A stretch of DNA of 64,000 bases from Paenibacillus sp. MMS20-IR301 (GTDB lineage: Bacteria > Bacillota > Bacilli > Paenibacillales > Paenibacillaceae), in the NCBI RefSeq assembly GCF_032302195.1, contig NZ_CP135275.1:4526001-4590000 (forward strand). Direction: 5' to 3'. The notes under the pieces were generated by a model. That model searched no databases and was not told where the DNA came from. It saw nothing but the letters and a program-made list of their open reading frames with translations. The translations under genes were made by a program, and so were the position numbers. Position 1 is the stretch's first letter, and the number at the start of each line of letters is the position of its first letter. This document shows, in pieces, positions 11,068 through 19,152 of the stretch.

Positions 11068-11326
11068 TTATCCACAGCACCATCCACAGTTTCCGTGTAT
11101 AACTACTGCTAATAATTAGCCCTCCGGGGCTTTTTTTATGCGTAAAATCGCTATATTCTGTGTCAAGGACTTTTTATCCACCGAATTATCCACATTATCC
11201 ACATTTCTCACAGTAATACTTTATTCAGATAACCCCCGTTGATGTTGTTAAAAAAAGAGGCTAAAATGCTGACTTTACACGCTTTTTACACAACTCGTGC
11301 AGAATATGTGGATAACGTTGTACACA
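11068..11326. other. cluster of DnaA boxes (candidate DnaA-binding region)
   Basis: Four perfect TTATNCACA boxes: 11068-11076 (+), 11186-11194 (+), 11195-11203 (+, directly abutting) and 11307-11315 (-). Four more differ by one base: 11174-11182, 11221-11229, 11284-11292 and 11318-11326. All sit in a 527-base gene-free stretch between the ABC-F gene and the glyoxalase-like gene. The density is far above chance. The rest of the gap (11014-11540) holds two terminators and no credible gene. A replication-control DnaA reservoir rather than the origin itself is most likely, since no dnaA/dnaN genes are near. Confidence 0.85.
11118..11138 (+). terminator. terminator of the ABC-F gene
   Basis: AGCCC-TCCG-GGGCT (11118-11131) followed by seven T. 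Confidence 0.8.
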
Positions 11327-11428
11327 GCTTGACAAAAGCTGCATTAGGCAGAAAATCTATTGTTTTTTCCCTGAAATCAGGCCCGGGTGAAATTGTCAAT
11401 AGAACAGATCTCCGCATAGCCTTCCTCA

Positions 11429-11472
11429 TAAAAAAGACCCGCTCTTCGCGCTTGTAAGCGGAAGAACAGGTC
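11429..11472 (-). terminator. terminator of the glyoxalase-like gene
   Basis: Minus strand: GACC..TTCTTC (11461-11472) pairs with GAAGA..GGTC (11436-11449), inner GCTT/AGCG, then six T (11430-11435). Confidence 0.7.
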
Positions 11473-11540
11473 AAACGGATCGGCCTAAGCGGGAGCATCG
11501 TGGAAATCAACCCTGTTAGTAAGCCGGATCCCTCTGCGGA

Positions 11541-11909
11541 TTAGCCTTTACTGTGAAGAGTAATCAGGTAACCGTCCGGGTCAGCAAAGGTAAAGGTCCG
11601 TCCGAAGGGCCCGTCTATGGGCGCGGAAGTAATCTGTACACCTGCTGCAGCAAGCCTGTCGTGGATTTCTTGCGTATCCGGGGCATACAGCCACAGAGCG
11701 ACACCAAGTCCTGGTTGAGTGCCTGAACCGAGTTCTACTCCTGGCATCAGATCACGAAGAGCAAATGCAATAGGCTTTGTTTCAAAAACCACAGCATGCG
11801 GAGGGCCCGCCTGTGAGCGGACGAATCCGAGATAGTGTTGATAGAATTCCGCAGAGCGTTCAAGATTACTCACTTGAAGTGAGATGAAGTCAGGTCCGAT
11901 TGCTGGCAT
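11541..11909 (-). CDS. VOC (glyoxalase/bleomycin resistance-like) family protein
   Basis: 122 aa, one vicinal-oxygen-chelate domain of two beta-alpha-beta-beta-beta modules. FISLQVSNLERSAEFYQHYLGF opens the fold and TFTFADPDGYLITLH closes it; metal-ligand candidates are a Glu in VFETKP and His near the end. AGGAGG site before the ATG. The family includes glyoxalase I, dioxygenases and resistance proteins; substrate cannot be predicted. Single gene with its own terminator, inserted between the conserved ABC-F gene and leuA. Confidence 0.85.
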   Translation of the reverse strand: MPAIGPDFISLQVSNLERSAEFYQHYLGFVRSQAGPPHAVVFETKPIAFALRDLMPGVELGSGTQPGLGVALWLYAPDTQEIHDRLAAAGVQITSAPIDGPFGRTFTFADPDGYLITLHSKG

Positions 11910-12016
11910 AATGTCCTCCTCAGGATATACTGTTATTTATGTTCTTGCATGTGATATATCCTGATTATACAATCCGCCTACTGCCACCGTTATGTCAGTA
12001 GCGATTTTTTAATTTT

Positions 12017-13603
12017 TTAGGAACTGCGGCGGACGCTTGGACTTCCGGCCTCTGCTTCCCCCGGAGAAGCCGCAGCCGATTCAGCCAGCAGCGCCGCATT
12101 GCAGGCGGCGATATAAGCGATGCCTGCCGCCATAACGATATCCTGATGGATGGCGGTTCCCCGGAATTTGACTCCGTTCCATTCGACCATCACAGCCGCC
12201 TCCGCCTGGGCATTCCCGCCGCTGCCCAGGGAGTGCAGCTCAAGCCCGTCAAACAGCAGGCCGCCGTCAATCCCTTGCCCGATTGCGGCAATAACGGCCT
12301 CCAGCGGCCCCTCGCCGGTGCTCGTGTACGTGGTTTCAGTCCCGCTGCGCAGATGGCGCACCGTAACTGCAGCTACGCGGTGCGGCGCGCTGCCCGCCAG
12401 CACCTGGACCTCGCCAAGCGCGTATACCTGCGCTTCTTGTCCGGTGGTGCTGCTGATCATCCGCAGCAGCTCATCATCGCTGACCGCCTTCTGCCGGTCA
12501 GCGGTCTCTTTAAAGGATTCGTAGAGCGCGTCCAGCTCCGCCGGATCCAGGGCAATGCCGTACTTCGCGGCGCGGTCCTTCAGCGCATGGCGCCCGGAAT
12601 GCTTGCCGAGAATAATCATGCTGCGCGGAATGCCCAGCCGTTCCGGGTCCATGATCTCATACGTGCTGCGGTCCTTCAGCAAGCCGTCCTGGTGAATGCC
12701 GGATTCATGCTGGAAGGCGTTCCGGCCGACAACGGGCTTGTTGTATGCAATCGGGAAATGCATCGCCCCGCTGATGATCCGCGAGGTGTCGTACAGCTTA
12801 TCGAGCTTAATTCCTGTCTCGGCACCGATGGAATCCCCGCGCGTCTCCAGCGCCATCACCAGCTCCTCCAGTGCACAGTTGCCGGTGCGCTCCCCTACAC
12901 CGTTAACCGTAACCTCGATCTGCGTTGCGCCGCCGGCAATCGCGGCCAGGCTGTTCGCCACAGCCAGCCCCAGATCGTTATGACAGTGGGCGCTGTAGCT
13001 TACCTTATCCCCGCCCCTCGCCCCGAGCCGTACCCGCCGGAACATCTCCCCGTATTCATGCGGCAGCGCATAGCCTACGGTGTCAGGCAAGTTAATAATG
13101 GTCGCACCTTCTTCAATTACCGCCTCGACCATCTCGATCAGATCATCAATTCCAGTCCGTGCCGCATCCATCGCGGTGAACTCCACCACATCGCTGAACT
13201 GGCGGGCATAGGCCGTCATCTCGCGCGCAGCTGCTACAACCTCCGGCCGGCTCTTGCGCAGCTGATGGCGCAGATGAATATCGGAGGAGGAGATGAACAG
13301 ATGAATCCGCCGCCGTGCCGCATCGCGCGTCGCCCTTACAGCCGCATCGATATCGCCTTTGACCGCACGGGCGAAGCCGCAGATCTCCACGCCCTGAATC
13401 TTCCGGGAGATCGCTTCTACCGCTGCGAAATCGCCCGGGCTTGATACAGGGAAGCCCGGTTCCATGATATCCACGCCCAGTTCAGCGAGCTTACCGGCCA
13501 GAATAATCTTTTGCTCAGGGGTAAGGCTCGCCCCCGGGGCCTGTTCCCCGTCACGCAGCGTCGTGTCAAAAATCTGAATTCGTTTCTTTACCGGAATAAT
13601 CAT
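12017..13603 (-). CDS. leuA: 2-isopropylmalate synthase
   Basis: 528 aa from ATG 13603 (GAGGAGG, 8 bases). The open frame continues 65 codons upstream but that part is the T-box leader. Catalyses acetyl-CoA plus 2-oxoisovalerate to 2-isopropylmalate, the committed step to leucine. IFDTTLRDGEQAPGASLT near residue 9, SAHCHNDLGLAVAN (metal-binding HxH) near 203 and NGVGERTGNCALEE follow the HMGL-like TIM barrel; residues about 390-520 are the regulatory LeuA dimer domain that binds leucine. A short Ala/Glu/Ser-rich tail is extra. Stand-alone: no leuB, leuC or leuD follow. Controlled by two T-box leaders. Confidence 0.96.
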   Translation of the reverse strand: MIIPVKKRIQIFDTTLRDGEQAPGASLTPEQKIILAGKLAELGVDIMEPGFPVSSPGDFAAVEAISRKIQGVEICGFARAVKGDIDAAVRATRDAARRRIHLFISSSDIHLRHQLRKSRPEVVAAAREMTAYARQFSDVVEFTAMDAARTGIDDLIEMVEAVIEEGATIINLPDTVGYALPHEYGEMFRRVRLGARGGDKVSYSAHCHNDLGLAVANSLAAIAGGATQIEVTVNGVGERTGNCALEELVMALETRGDSIGAETGIKLDKLYDTSRIISGAMHFPIAYNKPVVGRNAFQHESGIHQDGLLKDRSTYEIMDPERLGIPRSMIILGKHSGRHALKDRAAKYGIALDPAELDALYESFKETADRQKAVSDDELLRMISSTTGQEAQVYALGEVQVLAGSAPHRVAAVTVRHLRSGTETTYTSTGEGPLEAVIAAIGQGIDGGLLFDGLELHSLGSGGNAQAEAAVMVEWNGVKFRGTAIHQDIVMAAGIAYIAACNAALLAESAAASPGEAEAGSPSVRRSS

Positions 13604-13659
13604 CGTTTTGTCCTCCTCAAATTGGGTTTGTACAGCCTGCCTGCTCTTCCAGAAAACAC

Positions 13660-13985
13660 AAAAAACCGCCGTCTCAATAAAGAGACGGCGGGTCACCCCT
13701 CCGCGGTACCACTCTTTTTGACGCATGGGCTCCCAAGTAGGCAAGCTTAAAGCTGCGTCCAGCTCCGCATCATGCAGGCGCCTCAGTTTCATAATCAAAC
13801 TGGCGGCTTTGCATGAAAGTCCGGTAACGGGGACATCCGTAGCGGCGTACCTGAAGCTCTTTCCGCCGCTCCGCTCACGGGCGAGATTCGACTTTCCTCC
13901 GGTGACTGCGTCGCACCACCCCGCAGCTCTCTGTTCACCTTGGCCGTCTACTACTCCCGGTCATTGCGTGTAATTCCTATGTGCG
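13660..13985 (-). promoter_or_regulatory. T-box leader 1, proximal to leuA
   Basis: T-box core TGGTACCGCG on the minus strand (13702-13711) followed by a perfect terminator, GAGACGGCGG/CCGCCGTCTC (13682-13691/13666-13675) and six T. Upstream lie AGAGAGCTGCGGGG (AG-bulge/distal-loop region) and GAATCTCGCCC, in which CTC at 13883-13885 aligns with the specifier of the other leader. CTC is a leucine codon, fitting leuA. Uncharged tRNA-Leu should favour antitermination. Confidence 0.93.
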
Positions 13986-14003
13986 CCTATACAAGCGCGC
14001 AAT

Positions 14004-14061
14004 CCCCCCACAAAGTGAGGCTTTGGCGCAGAAGATGACTCAGGTACTTTGCGGGGACCCC
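14004..14061 (-). repeat. 58-base hairpin repeat, copy 1 (between the two T-boxes)
   Basis: Minus-strand copy begins GGGGTCCCCGCAAAGTACCT and ends CACTTTGTGGGGGG. The two ends pair (CCCCGCAAAGT with ACTTTGTGGGG). A second copy of exactly the same length lies at 43714-43771, with identical ends and a diverged middle. Confidence 0.75.
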
Positions 14062-14080
14062 AAAACATAAAAATTCCCGC

Positions 14081-14416
14081 AAAAAAACCTGCCGTCTCAT
14101 TCAAGAGACGACAGGCTGTTCACCCTCGCGGTACCACTCTTGTTGATATCCGGATTAGCTGAATTCCGCCGCTCCTGTGATATCCACTCAATAACCCTGT
14201 TACGGAGGTAAACCGTAACGGTGTACGAAAGGACTGGCCTGCATACTGCATAGCCTCTGCTCCTGTAAGGAGCATCCCGCTTCCACCGCTCCGCTCCCGG
14301 ACGAGTTCAGGTCTCCTTCGGCTGTGTCGCACCATCCCGCAGCTCTCTTAACCCGGAGTTACCTTAATGCTTCCAATCATCGCGTTTGTTCAATATTGAA
14401 CTAGATGTAATGAATT
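14081..14416 (-). promoter_or_regulatory. T-box leader 2, promoter-proximal, in tandem with leader 1
   Basis: T-box core TGGTACCGCG at 14127-14136 (minus strand), terminator CCTGTCGTCTC/GAGACGGCAGG (14105-14115/14088-14098) with seven T, AGAGAGCTGCGGGATGGTGC in the stem I distal part, and TGAACTCGTCC with CTC at 14303-14305 as probable leucine specifier. Starts about 7 bases after the -10 of the promoter at 14423-14452. Nothing codes between its terminator and leader 1, so both leaders act in series on leuA. Confidence 0.92.
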
Positions 14417-14422
14417 GAACTG

Positions 14423-14452
14423 ATTATACCCGTGTTCTCTTACAGAAGTCAA
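14423..14452 (-). promoter_or_regulatory. sigma-A promoter of the leuA leader
   Basis: Minus strand -35 TTGACT (14447-14452), 18-base spacer, -10 TATAAT (14423-14428). The -35 overlaps the tsaD stop codon. Confidence 0.85.
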
Positions 14453-15498
14453 TAGGCGGATACCGACCACTTCTCCAGTGAGAACCCGGGATCGGCAACC
14501 ATATCCAGCGGTATTCCGCCTTCATGCTTCCACTTCACATAAGCAGCGGCACCGATCATCGCCGCATTATCGGTACAATAGACCGGCGGCGGGACAATCA
14601 GCTCAATCCCTTCTGCGGTACAGCGCCGGGTCAGCGCTTCACGCAGCCCCTTGTTGGCTGCCACCCCTCCGCAGAGCAGCAGCTGGCGGGCACCGCACTC
14701 GCGGACAGCCCGGACAGCCTTCTCTACCAGCACCTCTACCACGGACTCCTGGAAGCCGCGGGCAATCCCGGCCACATCCGGTTCCAGTCCCTTCATCCTG
14801 CTCTGATTCACGGCATTCAGTACAGCAGATTTCAGGCCGCTGAAGCTGAAATCATACGAACCCGGCTCCAGCCATACGCGCGGCAAGGGGAAGGCTTCCT
14901 GCGCTTCCCGGGCCAGCCGGTCCACATGGGGACCGCCGGGGTAAGGGAAGCCGAGCGCCCTCGCCACCTTGTCGTAAGCCTCACCTACAGCATCGTCCCG
15001 GGTGCGCCCGATAATCTTGAACTCACCCTCCCGCTCCATCAGAACCAGTTCCGTATGCCCTCCCGACACGACCAGGGTCATGTTCGGATACTGCAATTCC
15101 TTCACCAGCCGGTTGGCATAAATATGGCCGGCAATGTGATGGGTGCCGATGAGCGGCTTGCCCCAGGCCAGCGCAAGGCTTTTGGCAGCAACAACACCGA
15201 CCAGCAGTGCCCCGACAAGTCCTGGACCCTGGGTCACTGCTACAGCCGTCAGCTCCTGCGGGGTAATTCCCGCCGTGCTTAGCGCTTCTTCAATAACCAG
15301 CGTAATGACCTCCACATGCTTGCGTGAAGCCACTTCCGGCACTACGCCGCCGAAGGCCCGGTGCGTCTCAATCTGGCTGGAGATGATATTGGACAGCACC
15401 TTACTGCCGTCCTTGACTACAGCGACCGATGTTTCATCACAGCTTGTTTCGATAGCAAGTATAAATACAGGCTCTGCTGCGCCCGTTTCTGTCTTCAT
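14449..15498 (-). CDS. tsaD: tRNA t6A threonylcarbamoyltransferase TsaD
   Basis: 349 aa from ATG 15498, whose ATGA overlaps the rimI stop; a longer frame upstream is not needed. Transfers the threonylcarbamoyl group to A37 of ANN-decoding tRNAs in complex with TsaB and TsaE. Metal site HHIAGH (residues 120-125), ASKH-type actin-like ATPase fold with AIETSCDETSVAVV at the start and LLCGGVAANKGLREAL, plus DNAAMIGAAAY near the end. Last gene of the tsaE-tsaB-rimI-tsaD operon; known as gcp/ydiE in B. subtilis. TsaC/YwlC, which makes the intermediate, is not in the window. Confidence 0.97.
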   Translation of the reverse strand: MKTETGAAEPVFILAIETSCDETSVAVVKDGSKVLSNIISSQIETHRAFGGVVPEVASRKHVEVITLVIEEALSTAGITPQELTAVAVTQGPGLVGALLVGVVAAKSLALAWGKPLIGTHHIAGHIYANRLVKELQYPNMTLVVSGGHTELVLMEREGEFKIIGRTRDDAVGEAYDKVARALGFPYPGGPHVDRLAREAQEAFPLPRVWLEPGSYDFSFSGLKSAVLNAVNQSRMKGLEPDVAGIARGFQESVVEVLVEKAVRAVRECGARQLLLCGGVAANKGLREALTRRCTAEGIELIVPPPVYCTDNAAMIGAAAYVKWKHEGGIPLDMVADPGFSLEKWSVSAY

Positions 15499-16022
15499 TT
15501 CAGTTCCACGCTTCCTTCCGTCAAACCTTGCTCCCCGTATTCCGGCAGATCCGCCCACATGATGAGCGCATCCTCACGGTTGTCCGAATAATAGCCCTTG
15601 CGGGTACCGGCAGGGCGAAAGCCTTTTTTGCGGTACAAATTCTGGGCCACTTCATTGGAGACCCGCACTTCCAGCGTGATCGACTTCATGCCGAGATAAG
15701 CCGCCGTCTTCATCAGCTCATCCAGCAGCCGCTCTCCCCATTTACGCCCGCGGTAAGCCTGAAGCAGCGCAATGTTCGTGACATGCGCCTCATCGACAAT
15801 CGCCCACATTCCGGCGTAACCGATAATATGCCCGGCCAGCTCCATCACCATATACTTGGCAAAATGATTATGGGTCAGCTCATTGCGGAAAGCCTCCTCT
15901 GTCCAAGGCATAGTGAAGGCTTCTCGTTCAATTACAAGAATCTCAGGGACATCCTCCAGCCGCATCAGCCGAAAAACAAGCTCAGCCCCCTGGTCTCTTC
16001 CTGCTCCCGGTTCCGTCATCAT
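15495..16022 (-). CDS. rimI: ribosomal protein S18-alanine N-acetyltransferase
   Basis: 175 aa, a GNAT acetyltransferase. FRLMRLEDVPEILVIEREAF opens, acetyl-CoA loop motif ALLQAYRGRKWGERLL lies near residue 88, and YRKKGFRPAGTRKGYYSDNREDALIM closes the fold as in RimI. N-terminally acetylates S18 in E. coli. ATGA overlaps with tsaB before and tsaD after, so translation is coupled. The association with tsa genes is common in bacteria. Confidence 0.93.
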   Translation of the reverse strand: MMTEPGAGRDQGAELVFRLMRLEDVPEILVIEREAFTMPWTEEAFRNELTHNHFAKYMVMELAGHIIGYAGMWAIVDEAHVTNIALLQAYRGRKWGERLLDELMKTAAYLGMKSITLEVRVSNEVAQNLYRKKGFRPAGTRKGYYSDNREDALIMWADLPEYGEQGLTEGSVELK

Positions 16023-16849
16023 TTATTCAGGCTCCCTTCACGGCTCCGGCGAAGATTGGCCTCCGCTTCGGTAAGCTGCGTATAATTGGGGATCAGTGCG
16101 TGAATATCTGCGGCTTCCTCATAGATGCCCGCTTCGGCCAGGAAGCCTGTCCAGCGGCCTTCAAGCTCATATGGCATTACCTCGATGCCGCCGGCTCCGG
16201 CAAGTGCAGCCAGCGCTTCCGGGCTTCCGTGCAGTCCCGTCTCACCGGTGAACAGCAGCCTGCCCGGCTGCCGCCCTTCATCTGCGGCTGTCTTCAGCAG
16301 CGCGTCCAGCTCCTGTACCCAGTCCGCCATCAGCCGGATGGCATCAGGCGCAAGCCGCTGCGGCGGGTTGTCCCCGTCCGCAGCGAAGAGCGCGGAATAG
16401 GCCTGCCCGCGCCGGGCATCCATCAGCGGGATGATCCAGTCTGGTCCCGCCGTTTCACCTGCAGGCGGCTCAGCGGCTGCGCCTTCCTGCCGCTGCGTGC
16501 GTGCCGCATGATAGCCGCCCCACGCCAGCGCATGCAGGCTGGATACACCGGTAACCGGCACATTCCAGGCCCAGGCCAGTGTCTTGGCCGCCGTTACGGC
16601 AATGCGGGTCCCGGTATACGACCCGGGTCCGACACCGACGGCTACTCCGCCGATCATGTCCGGAGCAGTCGCCGAGGCCTGCAGCGCCTGCTCAATAATC
16701 GGCAGCAGATGCACCGAGTGATTCCGCTCCCCGGAGGCGTTAATCTCATGCAGGAGCTCACCGTCCGCGGTAACCGCCACTCCAAGCACCGCCGTCGATG
16801 TATCCAGCGCCAAAAACCGCTTGCGCGGCTCATTATTGAAATTCGTCAT
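16019..16849 (-). CDS. tsaB: tRNA t6A accessory subunit TsaB
   Basis: 276 aa. Actin-like fold related to TsaD but without the metal-binding histidines; FLALDTSTAVLGVAV, NHSVHLLPIIEQAL and VGVGPGSYTGTRIAVTAAKTLAWA are typical. Scaffold that pairs with TsaD and TsaE for t6A formation. A glycine/alanine/glutamate-rich insertion (QRQEGAAAEPPAGETAG) sits in the middle. 4-base overlaps on both sides. Confidence 0.95.
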   Translation of the reverse strand: MTNFNNEPRKRFLALDTSTAVLGVAVTADGELLHEINASGERNHSVHLLPIIEQALQASATAPDMIGGVAVGVGPGSYTGTRIAVTAAKTLAWAWNVPVTGVSSLHALAWGGYHAARTQRQEGAAAEPPAGETAGPDWIIPLMDARRGQAYSALFAADGDNPPQRLAPDAIRLMADWVQELDALLKTAADEGRQPGRLLFTGETGLHGSPEALAALAGAGGIEVMPYELEGRWTGFLAEAGIYEEAADIHALIPNYTQLTEAEANLRRSREGSLNK

Positions 16850-17325
16850 GATTCATTACCCCACTTCTGGATCAGCGCCCGGCACACTCCGGCGTAAGGC
16901 TCCCCGGTTCCGGTCACCGTAATCTCCCGTTCATCCGGTCCGGCTGACTTCAGCTCTATATGCAGATGCCGCGGCGGCATCAGATCCGTAATTATGCTGC
17001 TCCATTCCACCAGACTCACGCCCTGGCCGTAGAAATATTCTTCAAGCCCCAGCTCATCCGCTTCCTGGAATGACAGCCGGTATACATCCATATGATAAAG
17101 CGGCAGCCGCCCTTCATACTCCTTGATAATTGTAAAAGTAGGACTGTTCACAATTCCTTCCACTCCAAGATGCCGGGCGTAACACTGCGAGAATGCGGTT
17201 TTGCCGGCACCGAGGTCCCCGTCAAGCCCGATAACCATACCCGGCTCAGATAAGGCAGCAATGGCTGCGGCGAGTGCATCTGTGTCCTGAAGGCTGTATG
17301 AACGGTAAGTGAACACCGTCTCCAT
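16846..17325 (-). CDS. tsaE: tRNA t6A ATPase subunit TsaE
   Basis: 159 aa from ATG 17325 (METVFTYRSYS). A TTG at 17337 with an AAAGGTGG site ten bases upstream is an equally possible start and would add four residues. P-loop GDLGAGKTAFSQ (Walker A), SPTFTIIKEYEG, LYHMDVYRL and VSLVEWSS are the family motifs. Its ATPase activity drives the TsaBDE cycle. First gene of the operon, with a good sigma-A promoter 100 bases upstream. Confidence 0.93.
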   Translation of the reverse strand: METVFTYRSYSLQDTDALAAAIAALSEPGMVIGLDGDLGAGKTAFSQCYARHLGVEGIVNSPTFTIIKEYEGRLPLYHMDVYRLSFQEADELGLEEYFYGQGVSLVEWSSIITDLMPPRHLHIELKSAGPDEREITVTGTGEPYAGVCRALIQKWGNES

Positions 17326-17425
17326 ATTATTGTCCAAAAATGCAATACCACCTTTTAGAAAATAGCTATACTTTATCCTTCTGTTTCTCGCTGAAACAGA
17401 AATCTTGACGATTACAATACTTTTA

Positions 17426-17454
17426 ATTATATCGGTATGATACTTGCACCGCAA
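17426..17454 (-). promoter_or_regulatory. sigma-A promoter of the tsaE-tsaB-rimI-tsaD operon
   Basis: Minus strand -35 TTGCGG (17449-17454), 17-base spacer, -10 TATAAT (17426-17431). Confidence 0.75.
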
Positions 17455-17532
17455 CAGGAGCGGCCCGCCCGGGAGCAATGTTTGGCAGCAGCTAAAGCTT
17501 CATTTCCTGCTGATGCTGGTTCTCTGCAAGCC

Positions 17533-18513
17533 TCACCGCTTTTCCCGATCAGGGGCAGCCCCCCCTGAATGCTGTGAGAACAAACTATGCAGCGCCATGC
17601 CGGCGATAATGACAGCAATTCCGGCCCAGGACAGCAGGGACGGCAGCGGTGAGGCGAGAATCAGCATTTCACCGAGCAGGGCAAATAATACCTCCAGCGA
17701 CTGGGTGGCTTCTACCGCGGCAAGGCCGCTCATGCTGCTGCGGACCAGATCGGTAGCACGGAAAAAAAGCACAGTCGCAACTATACCTGACGATAAGGCG
17801 ACGATTACGGACTGCCCTACTTGTGATGAGGACGGCAAGCCGGCATCGGCCAGGCCGTAAAGACTCAGGAGCAGCCAGAAGGGCAGGCTGGCCAGTGTCA
17901 TGCCGAGAATGCGCTGAAAGACATCGAGCTTGTCCCCGCACAGCTCCATAGTCTTGCGGTTGCCGAGCGGATACGCAAAGGAGGCAATCAGCACCGGGAG
18001 GATGCCAAGCCACACCTGGGAGGGAGCCAGCTCGCGCGCATGCTCAGCCTGCAGCAGAGCTACTCCGGCCAGAATGATTAGCGAGAGAAGCAGCCCGCGC
18101 AGCGGGATTTTACCGCGTATGTATTGAGGAATGCCGGAAGGCCCGTTGATCCACTGCCCGAAGAACGGGGCAAGCAGGGAGCCTGAGATAATCGTAATCT
18201 GCCAGGTCCCGGCCGTCAGCCATCCTGGTGCGTACGCCGCCGCGAAACAAATGGGCGCATAGAACAGACCGAACCCGACAGTCCCCCAGAGCAGCCAGGC
18301 ACCCGGACGTTCCCGCATCGCCGCCAGCAGCGGCCTCAGCTTCCCCCTGCCGGCGACAATCGCCAGCAGAAAGGGCAGGGTGAACAAATACCGCAGCGAG
18401 GCGCTCCAGGCCCAGCTTCCTCCCGCAAGCTCCATCCTCCGGTTAAGTACAAACGTTACCGCAAAAAACAGCGCCGAACAGACGCCAAGCACAATGGGGC
18501 GCAAGTCTATCAT
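17533..18513 (-). CDS. multidrug/metabolite exporter of the EmrE-like DMT superfamily
   Basis: 326 aa, about ten membrane helices, the size of a duplicated DMT transporter. N-terminal VLGVCSALFFAVTFVLNRRMEL with WAWSASLRYLFTLPFLL resembles the 'multidrug resistance efflux transporter' family found in bacilli. Helices continue to SLLSWAGIAVIIAGMALHSL, followed by a short polar tail. Substrate unknown. AAAAGAG lies almost against the ATG, so the ribosome site is poor. Not obviously linked to the tsa operon; the intergenic space behind it has the repeats and the IS element. Confidence 0.85.
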   Translation of the reverse strand: MIDLRPIVLGVCSALFFAVTFVLNRRMELAGGSWAWSASLRYLFTLPFLLAIVAGRGKLRPLLAAMRERPGAWLLWGTVGFGLFYAPICFAAAYAPGWLTAGTWQITIISGSLLAPFFGQWINGPSGIPQYIRGKIPLRGLLLSLIILAGVALLQAEHARELAPSQVWLGILPVLIASFAYPLGNRKTMELCGDKLDVFQRILGMTLASLPFWLLLSLYGLADAGLPSSSQVGQSVIVALSSGIVATVLFFRATDLVRSSMSGLAAVEATQSLEVLFALLGEMLILASPLPSLLSWAGIAVIIAGMALHSLFSQHSGGAAPDREKR

Positions 18514-18815
18514 CTCTTTTCGTCAAAATTCTTCCCCCAATATAGAAGGTTACGGCGGCTGCCGTCAACCTCTGTGTCAGCTCTGATGTGATCTTTCGCC
18601 TGCCGGGCCTGCTGCCGGGCTTCCGGCGGATTAGGGGCACTTGTGCTCCTATTTTCCTCTATACCGCCCACAGCGGGCTGATTTAGGGGCACTTGTGCCC
18701 CTATTTTAACAGTCAAGCCGAATATAAGCCGGTCTGATTTCTTTACGGACATCACAGCCCCTATTCGCACATTTTCAGCACTTTCAGCGGGCTTGCGGAC
18801 ATCACAGACCTTGAT
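18514..18815. other. repeat-bearing intergenic region left of the IS element
   Basis: No gene seen. Besides the two palindromic units it has two similar GCGGACATCACAG.CC segments (about 18745-18810), probably further intergenic repeat fragments. Confidence 0.5.
18625..18710. repeat. two copies of the dispersed AGGGGCA palindrome repeat
   Basis: Two AGGGGCACTTGTGCYCCT-type palindromes about 53 bases apart with CTCTATACCGCCCACAGCGG between them. This is the same unit that forms the tandem array at 46477-46716. Confidence 0.8.
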
Positions 18816-18969
18816 ATGAACGAAACAGTCAAGCGCCGCAGTAGCAATCCCGTTTTTGGCGCACTTAAACAAACCTATCAATTGACGTCTTTTAGAGGAG
18901 GTTCCCTTTTTCCCAAAGGGTTGACGCAGTGTTTAACCTTTCTTCTCAACACATAGGGAGGAGCATGTT

Positions 18970-19152
18970 CTTAACTTGGAGGCAAAAATCATTCGCTGGT
19001 TGGCATCCTGATATTCGTGGGTTTACACATGGTATCTATCCATCTGAAGAGCCTGCCGCTAACTATTTTCGTCCGTCGTTTGCAAGCAAACGGGCACAAA
19101 GGTCTTCCGCGGCGTTTCTCTTCACCTTGCTCGATTTTGCCTCCAAGGTAAG
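18970..19152 (-). ncRNA. candidate bridge-RNA-like structured RNA of the IS element
   Basis: 183 bases closed by a 19-bp stem with one mismatch and one bulge (18970-18990 with 19133-19152). Nested inside on the same axis: CTCTTCA/TGAAGAG (19118-19124/19045-19051), then after an AAAC/AGG internal loop GCGGC/GCCGC (19109-19113/19055-19059), then a perfect CGTTTGC/GCAAACG hairpin (19077-19092). A second weaker stem-loop (GATA/TATC with GTG/CAC, 19010-19036) lies beside it. Size, position after the transposase and internal-loop architecture match what is known of IS1111 bridge RNAs. The strand is assumed to be that of the transposase. Structure is seen; function is inferred. Confidence 0.55.

Noticed and set aside
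11041..11345. chromosomal replication origin
   Set aside because: No dnaA, dnaN, recF or rpmH nearby, and no AT-rich unwinding element next to the boxes; a DnaA-binding cluster is more likely.
11239..11457. small genes inside the DnaA-box region
   Set aside because: Short overlapping frames on both strands, no ribosome site, and they run through DnaA boxes and a terminator.
12146..13444. 432-codon plus-strand frame opposite leuA
   Set aside because: Arg/Pro/Ala-rich product typical of antisense frames in GC-rich genes.
13604..13798. 65-residue N-terminal extension of LeuA
   Set aside because: The region encodes the T-box core and terminator; the AGGAGG before ATG 13603 marks the true start.
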